Below are positions 59,771-64,000 of a stretch of 64,000 nt of DNA, piece by piece. The position numbers and the translations under genes were made by a program. Position 1 is the first letter of the stretch, and every line of letters starts with the position of its first letter. The stretch is from Flectonema sp. DT1601 (lineage: Eukaryota; Euglenozoa; Diplonemea; Diplonemida; Diplonemidae), in assembly GCA_964019425.1 (NCBI GenBank), contig OZ025789.1:806001-870000 (forward strand), read 5' to 3'. Below the pieces are notes generated by a model, which had not been told where the DNA came from, searched no databases, and worked only from the letters and a program-made list of their open reading frames with translations.

Positions 59771-60796
59771 TCAAACTATCAGGGTACACATAAAAAATAA
59801 AGTAGCAACTTTTTTTTTGGAGAAAAAAAAAAAAAAAAAACGAAATAAATTACAAGTCAAGAAGGAATAAAAAAAATAAATAAATAAATAATAATACAAA
59901 ATACGATCTTGTCGGTCTCAAACTCAATTGTATCAAAAAAAAAACTTTCTGGTAAACAGGTATTGGTTTCTTCTTTAAGGCATCCATACCAAAAGTTATA
60001 TTAAAATAAGGATCGAACAGTTGAGATCGCTTATTCAGATTATTTTGGTAGGAGAGTGAAAAACCTTCTTAAAAAAAATATATATCAGTCATTCCTTTTT
60101 TTTGTGAACAAAAAACACCATTTTCTCACCGCCTGAGCAAGGTTACACGATATGTTACTTTTGCTCGATTTTTTATTTTTTGGAATCGGGGAGGGTGCGA
60201 TCTGTAAAATTAGGCATAGGGATATACTTTTAAACATGGTAAGTGCTGCTAAAAAGAGATAAACGTCTCTTTGCAAGATTTCCTTGGTACTACTCAATGA
60301 TAAATATTAATCCCAGACCTGGAATGGAAAGATCGAGAAAATCTGAGTAAAAAACACCCCTAATTTTTTTTTTTTTACTATTTTTTTCCCTTCTACCGCA
60401 CTCAAGAGATATGCACCTTTTTACTAACAAATCAACCCTAGTAGCAATTATGTAAGGAAAATGTTGCATCTGTGGTGGTGATAATGGCCCACTTGTTGGA
60501 AGCTTCCCTGAAGTAGTTGTCAAAACATTGGTTCGACGTGCTGAGAATATTACTTCTGAGTCACGTGTCACCATCACCAACTACACCCTCGTGTAAATCA
60601 GGAAACCAGAGCCTCACTCAGGATATCACCGAATGGTGGATGTCCGAGGCATCAGAACCATACAATACAGGGATCTGTTGGGTATAAAATAGTCAAATCT
60701 CACCCGCCAAGTAGTACCTCAGGGGTCAGATAGCACTACTGAGGAGTCAGACAGCACTTCTTCCGAGTATGAGAAGTCTTCCATCAGCACTAGCTA

Positions 60797-60826
60797 TGAT
60801 GATGATGATGATGATGATGATGATAT
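60797..60826. repeat. (GAT)n microsatellite
   Basis: About nine GAT units; on the plus strand they would encode poly-Asp in a short acidic frame that I do not accept as a gene. Confidence 0.9.
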
Positions 60827-61511
60827 CACTTCATGTGGCTCTCATAATTCATCATAAGTTGTGACTTCATATAAAGAAAGTGTTGTACAAGTGTTTTCAT
60901 TAAGTATCAAAGTAGGTCCAAAAAGACAGGTAGTAACAATCTGCCTCACCGGCACATGCTTAGTACTCTTTAATATATTTTTGCTCGATTATTTTTTCTC
61001 TGGATCCCGCTGGGCCAGCAGTGTAAAATTAGACCCTTCGATTAATTTTTAGTTTTGGTACTTGTCCACGGCTGAGCTGATTTAGTAAACCACAAAATCT
61101 CTTTTCTCAATTCGGGTGACAAGTATGTGATGCCAACCTCCCGATTTCGGACGGAAATGAACCCAACGATGCAGCGCATTAAAATGCCGCTTCGATCGAA
61201 ATTTTTACAATTTTTTTTTGAAAATCTTTTTCAATGTCCAAAATTTGTTCGCAAAAAAAAGGAATGGCTGATATATAAAAAAAAAAAACGAGCGATTTTG
61301 TTAGTGTTGAAAAAAAATAATCACAGATAGCTAACCATCTTGCTCAAACGTACGGTTTAACACGTCGTGTATGATTCAACAAAAAAAAAAAGTAATGAAA
61401 TTCGACTAGAATCTTTTTGTTTCTTTTTCATTTCTTTTTTTTTCTCATTCAAATTCGATTGAAGAATAAAAACCAGTCAGACGAGCGTTATATTTTTGTT
61501 GATCGCAGACA

Positions 61512-61545
<34 letters not shown>

Positions 61546-61917
61546 GGAGGGTGAAGATATAATTTTGAGAATATTTATAAAGACATAAATATAAATGTAT
61601 CAAATGTTCAACTATTTATTAAAAATGAAATAGATATAACAGAAATATCAATTCTCAATCAGAAAGTAATTTCCTTCCTTAACGACTTTTGTTGGTACAA
61701 ACAAAAAGGGGAGGTGGGGGAAAAAGGTATGTTAACCACACTTATGCAACCGCTGGTGCCTTGCCAAAGACTATAGACGATTGTTAATGTAGAGTACGGA
61801 ATAAGAAATAAATTATAAAAGAAAAGACGGAAATTTTTTTTTCATTTTAAAAAAAATAATGCATCAAGATTCTTGATGTTTTTTTTATTATTTTCAAGTA
61901 CCACCTTACGAAGTTAA

Positions 61918-62801
61918 TCAGTTTTGCGCAGCCTTAGAAAGTCGACTAAGGACAGAATCAAGAGAAGACTGTATTTTGAAATTATTACTCACGGTTGTGT
62001 TATTATTCATAAAAACAAGATTGTAAATCATACCTTCTGCGAATCGTATACCCCAGCTTCGGTTAATTCCTTGACTGCCTGTTCATTAAGTCCACCGGGA
62101 GTTTGCTCAGCAATTAAATTTTTGAAAGCTGAAGGTGTTGTCTTACTGTAATGAGCAGCATCAAATGAGATACAGTGGTAGAAAGCACCAACGAATTCAG
62201 ATGACACTTCTGAAGAAACACCTTGTGTAGATAACCACTCTTGAAGAGCTTGGCACTGAGCGTAGAATGGACCCATCATTGCAGTTGTTGTTTGAAGTGC
62301 TCGTTGGTGGTCCTCAACTTCAATCTCAACAACAGTTCCTAACAATTCAAATAATCCTTTTACAACTTCATTACTTGGACATACTGATGTCACACCACGT
62401 TGGTGTGCAACAGGTGGTAGTGGTACAGCCTTGCATACTTTAACTCCACCCAATGCTTCAGAACAAGCAGCAATTGGTAATGTTGCTATCAAGTTTACTA
62501 TAAGTTTGTTAGTTCCTTTAACTTCTGGATTCAAATCGTTCATAGCAGATTCCGCAACCTTCGGTACAACTCCCAAAAAGATGATATCACTGTGCTTAGC
62601 TACTTCCGCATTATTCTCACAGCGTTTAATCATATCTCCGTATGTTGAGAGGAGTTCAGCTACCTTTTCAGCACCTCTCGGTGAAACATAAATCGGAAAT
62701 TTGAATTTTCCCGTCTCAGCACCAGCCTTACATAATCCTTTTATTATCGAACTGTTGATAGTCCCAACTCCTACAAATCCGAGTGACGGAAGGGAAGACA
62801 T
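61918..62801 (-). CDS. ProC-like NAD(P)-dependent oxidoreductase (pyrroline-5-carboxylate reductase family)
   Basis: Two exons, complement(61918..61968, 62034..62801), give 272 aa; the intron is 65 nt with donor GTATGA and acceptor AAAATACAG, and the small second exon supplies the last 16 residues (SSLDSVLSRLSKAAQN). The N-terminal Rossmann fold has GFVGVGTINSSIIKGL, then DIIFLGVVPKVAES and NLIATLPI. The C-terminal helical half has AEQTPGGLNEQAVKEL where true P5C reductases have the SPGGTT loop. The canonical MPNTPA motif is replaced by VPLPPVAHQRG, as in a less studied ProC-like branch also common in bacteria, so proline synthesis is not assured. The start ATG is 17 nt after CAATATCAG at 62818; an upstream ATG at 62840 precedes that acceptor. 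Confidence 0.8.
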
Positions 62802-63076
62802 GTTTGTGGTGAGTCTACTGATATTGATAAAACAATACAATCAGAAATTATATTATTCAGTTAAGGTAAACAGTTCTATCATTGTATGCTTGTGACCTGG
62901 TAAGTACAAAAGTGAGTACCAAAAAAAACAAACACAATGTTAACTATAATGAAGCAACGTGACAGCCCACAGTGTTTTGGATAGAATCGTGGATGAAGGG
63001 CGTTTCACGTAATTGAGAAAGGGGGGGGAAAAAGGAAGCGGGGAGAATGAAAAAAAAGGATCAATATTGAGGGTTT

Positions 63077-63967
63077 TCAGTGCGCAAGCAAATTTTTTTC
63101 CATTACTCGACTGGCCCAATGACCTTCTTCGATACCCTCAAGGAATTCTGCGTTGACTATTTTAGCTCTTTGATTCAACCACATCCCATCTTCAGAATCA
63201 ATACGGAGATACAATCCTTCGATGGTTTCCTTTGTGTAGAAGCTCTTTGTTGCAAGCAGAGACAGGATATCATCTTTTGTTGGATGTACCTTCGCCGATA
63301 ACGTTTTTACAACACTGATTGAAGTCTTTGAGAGGAGAAGATCACGAGCTGTGATTCCAAGGAATCGACAAGTTCTTTTATCATACAGATCGAAAGCAAT
63401 AAAATAATCAGGAAGAGCTGTATAACTAATACCATGACGAGCAACCATCCATTCTCCATAAAGGGAATAACGGTCTGAGAGAAGTTCAAAAAGTTCTGTT
63501 TTGTGGGTGTCATACCAAAGTTCTAGACGACTCCACTGAGTTCCAGACGATGAATTAATAAGCTTCCCTCTATTCTTAAATATAACCTGGTAGCTTTGGT
63601 CAAATGAGATGCCGAGATTAGCTCCATCGATCTTCTCTTCAATCGTAACATAATTATCATGGAACGGTTTCACATCATCGGCACTCATTAATAGGTCATC
63701 TCTACCAACAGATCCAACTCCATACAGATGTCTGGTTCTGGGAAACTTTAATACCGAATAATTCTTTTCACCACATTCTTGGAGGATTGGAATTCGTAGT
63801 CGGATGGTGTTCTCATTTTTTGTTTTAGTGGAATCGACAGTCATGCCGTCTAATAACGAACCGTAGCAGTGCATTACACTGGCTGGGTATTCTGAAGGTG
63901 ATAGCGAATTACTCTTAATCTCAACAAACGCTGAAAATATTTGATTTTGAGATATAATCAGCGACAT
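63077..63967 (-). CDS. ATP-dependent RNA ligase of the bacterial/phage Rnl2-like family (start uncertain)
   Basis: A 296-aa frame without introns in the window. Motif I is EEKIDGANLG with the adenylated Lys at residue 112. Motif III is YGEWMVARHGISY, motif IV EGLYLRI and motif V NQRAKIVN, in proper order and spacing. The preceding block KFPRTRHLYG is typical of the RNA-ligase family (Pfam RNA_ligase) in bacteria, where KYPRTRHL-type sequences occur. These enzymes join 3'-OH and 5'-phosphate RNA ends in RNA repair. The first 60 residues have no clear match. The frame stays open upstream of the ATG at 63967 for 11 more codons to the window edge, so the true start may be outside. Confidence 0.85.
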   Translation of the reverse strand: MSLIISQNQIFSAFVEIKSNSLSPSEYPASVMHCYGSLLDGMTVDSTKTKNENTIRLRIPILQECGEKNYSVLKFPRTRHLYGVGSVGRDDLLMSADDVKPFHDNYVTIEEKIDGANLGISFDQSYQVIFKNRGKLINSSSGTQWSRLELWYDTHKTELFELLSDRYSLYGEWMVARHGISYTALPDYFIAFDLYDKRTCRFLGITARDLLLSKTSISVVKTLSAKVHPTKDDILSLLATKSFYTKETIEGLYLRIDSEDGMWLNQRAKIVNAEFLEGIEEGHWASRVMEKNLLAH

Positions 63968-64000
63968 GTGTGGATACCCACTCCCAGAGAGTGATTTCTC

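Larger units (their letters stand above)
58545..61917. other. 3.4-kb repeat-rich spacer
   Basis: It holds short repeats R2 (58700-58745, 59295-59345), a local duplication (58890-58990 and 59065-59175), R1 copy 2, a GATA and a GAT microsatellite, and a related sequence pair (60150-60225 and 60970-61040). A plus-strand frame ending at 60857 is short and acidic. No gene is supported. Confidence 0.55.

Noticed and set aside
60690-60857. Plus-strand acidic frame with a poly-Asp stretch
   Set aside because: Short, driven by a GAT microsatellite, preceded by an in-frame stop and without ATG or splice signals; it would be the only plus-strand gene.

Overview
This is nuclear DNA from a flagellated unicellular eukaryote that I cannot place to genus. 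Genes are split by short GT-AG introns, and spacers are AT-rich and full of long A or T runs. The gene set mixes ciliary proteins (a DRC12-like coiled coil, a CFAP20-domain protein, an SPT/SHIPPO PG-rich protein), ESCRT-III, a spliceosomal cyclophilin, an ER-type glucosidase and a four-domain voltage-gated cation channel. No rRNA, tRNA, CRISPR or virus-derived element was recognised.

Every gene I can support (21, plus one possible small gene) lies on the minus strand. I resolved 24 introns. All have a donor of the form GT[A/T/G]TG[T/A] and an A-rich acceptor ending in AG. Twenty-two are 64-99 nt; the two long ones (2.6 and 3.6 kb) are long because each holds a satellite array with a period near 185 bp. 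About 4-75 nt upstream of almost every start codon there is a separate AG, usually CAG, that is mostly preceded by pyrimidines, unlike the cis-intron acceptors. Together these suggest a directional, possibly polycistronic gene array matured by spliced-leader trans-splicing. That is an inference from sequence, not something shown here.

Layout by position: 0-8 kb holds a secreted coiled-coil protein (cut by the window edge), a GT10 fucosyltransferase, DRC12-like, cyclophilin H, an unassigned 179-aa protein and an HGH1-like HEAT protein. 8-11.4 kb is a spacer. 11.4-17.4 kb holds a TRF4/PAPD5-type nucleotidyltransferase, a membrane-anchored GH31 glucosidase and a 217-aa protein. 17.4-21.4 kb is a spacer with a dispersed repeat. 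21.4-27 kb holds an orphan gene, a decayed pogo-like DNA transposon with intact-looking ends, and an NSUN2-type tRNA methyltransferase. 29-36.3 kb holds a giant gene for one polypeptide that joins five Cys-rich repeats, a GH5-like hydrolase, an acyltransferase-3 membrane domain and an egghead-like GT2 glycosyltransferase. 37.6-45.3 kb holds a GRAM-like protein, a CFAP20DC-like protein and a PG-rich protein whose intron carries about 18 satellite copies. 45.7-49.7 kb holds three tandem CHMP4/Snf7 paralogs. 50.6-58.5 kb holds the channel, with a PDZ domain in its II-III linker and a 12-copy 185-bp satellite in an intron. 58.5-62 kb is a repeat-rich spacer. 62-64 kb holds a ProC-like oxidoreductase and a bacterial-type RNA ligase.

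The most unusual items are the hydrolase-acyltransferase-glycosyltransferase fusion, the PDZ-containing channel with an apparent D/E/D/E pore ring, the all-minus array with its two classes of 3' splice site, the intronic satellites and the partly converted CHMP4 pair.
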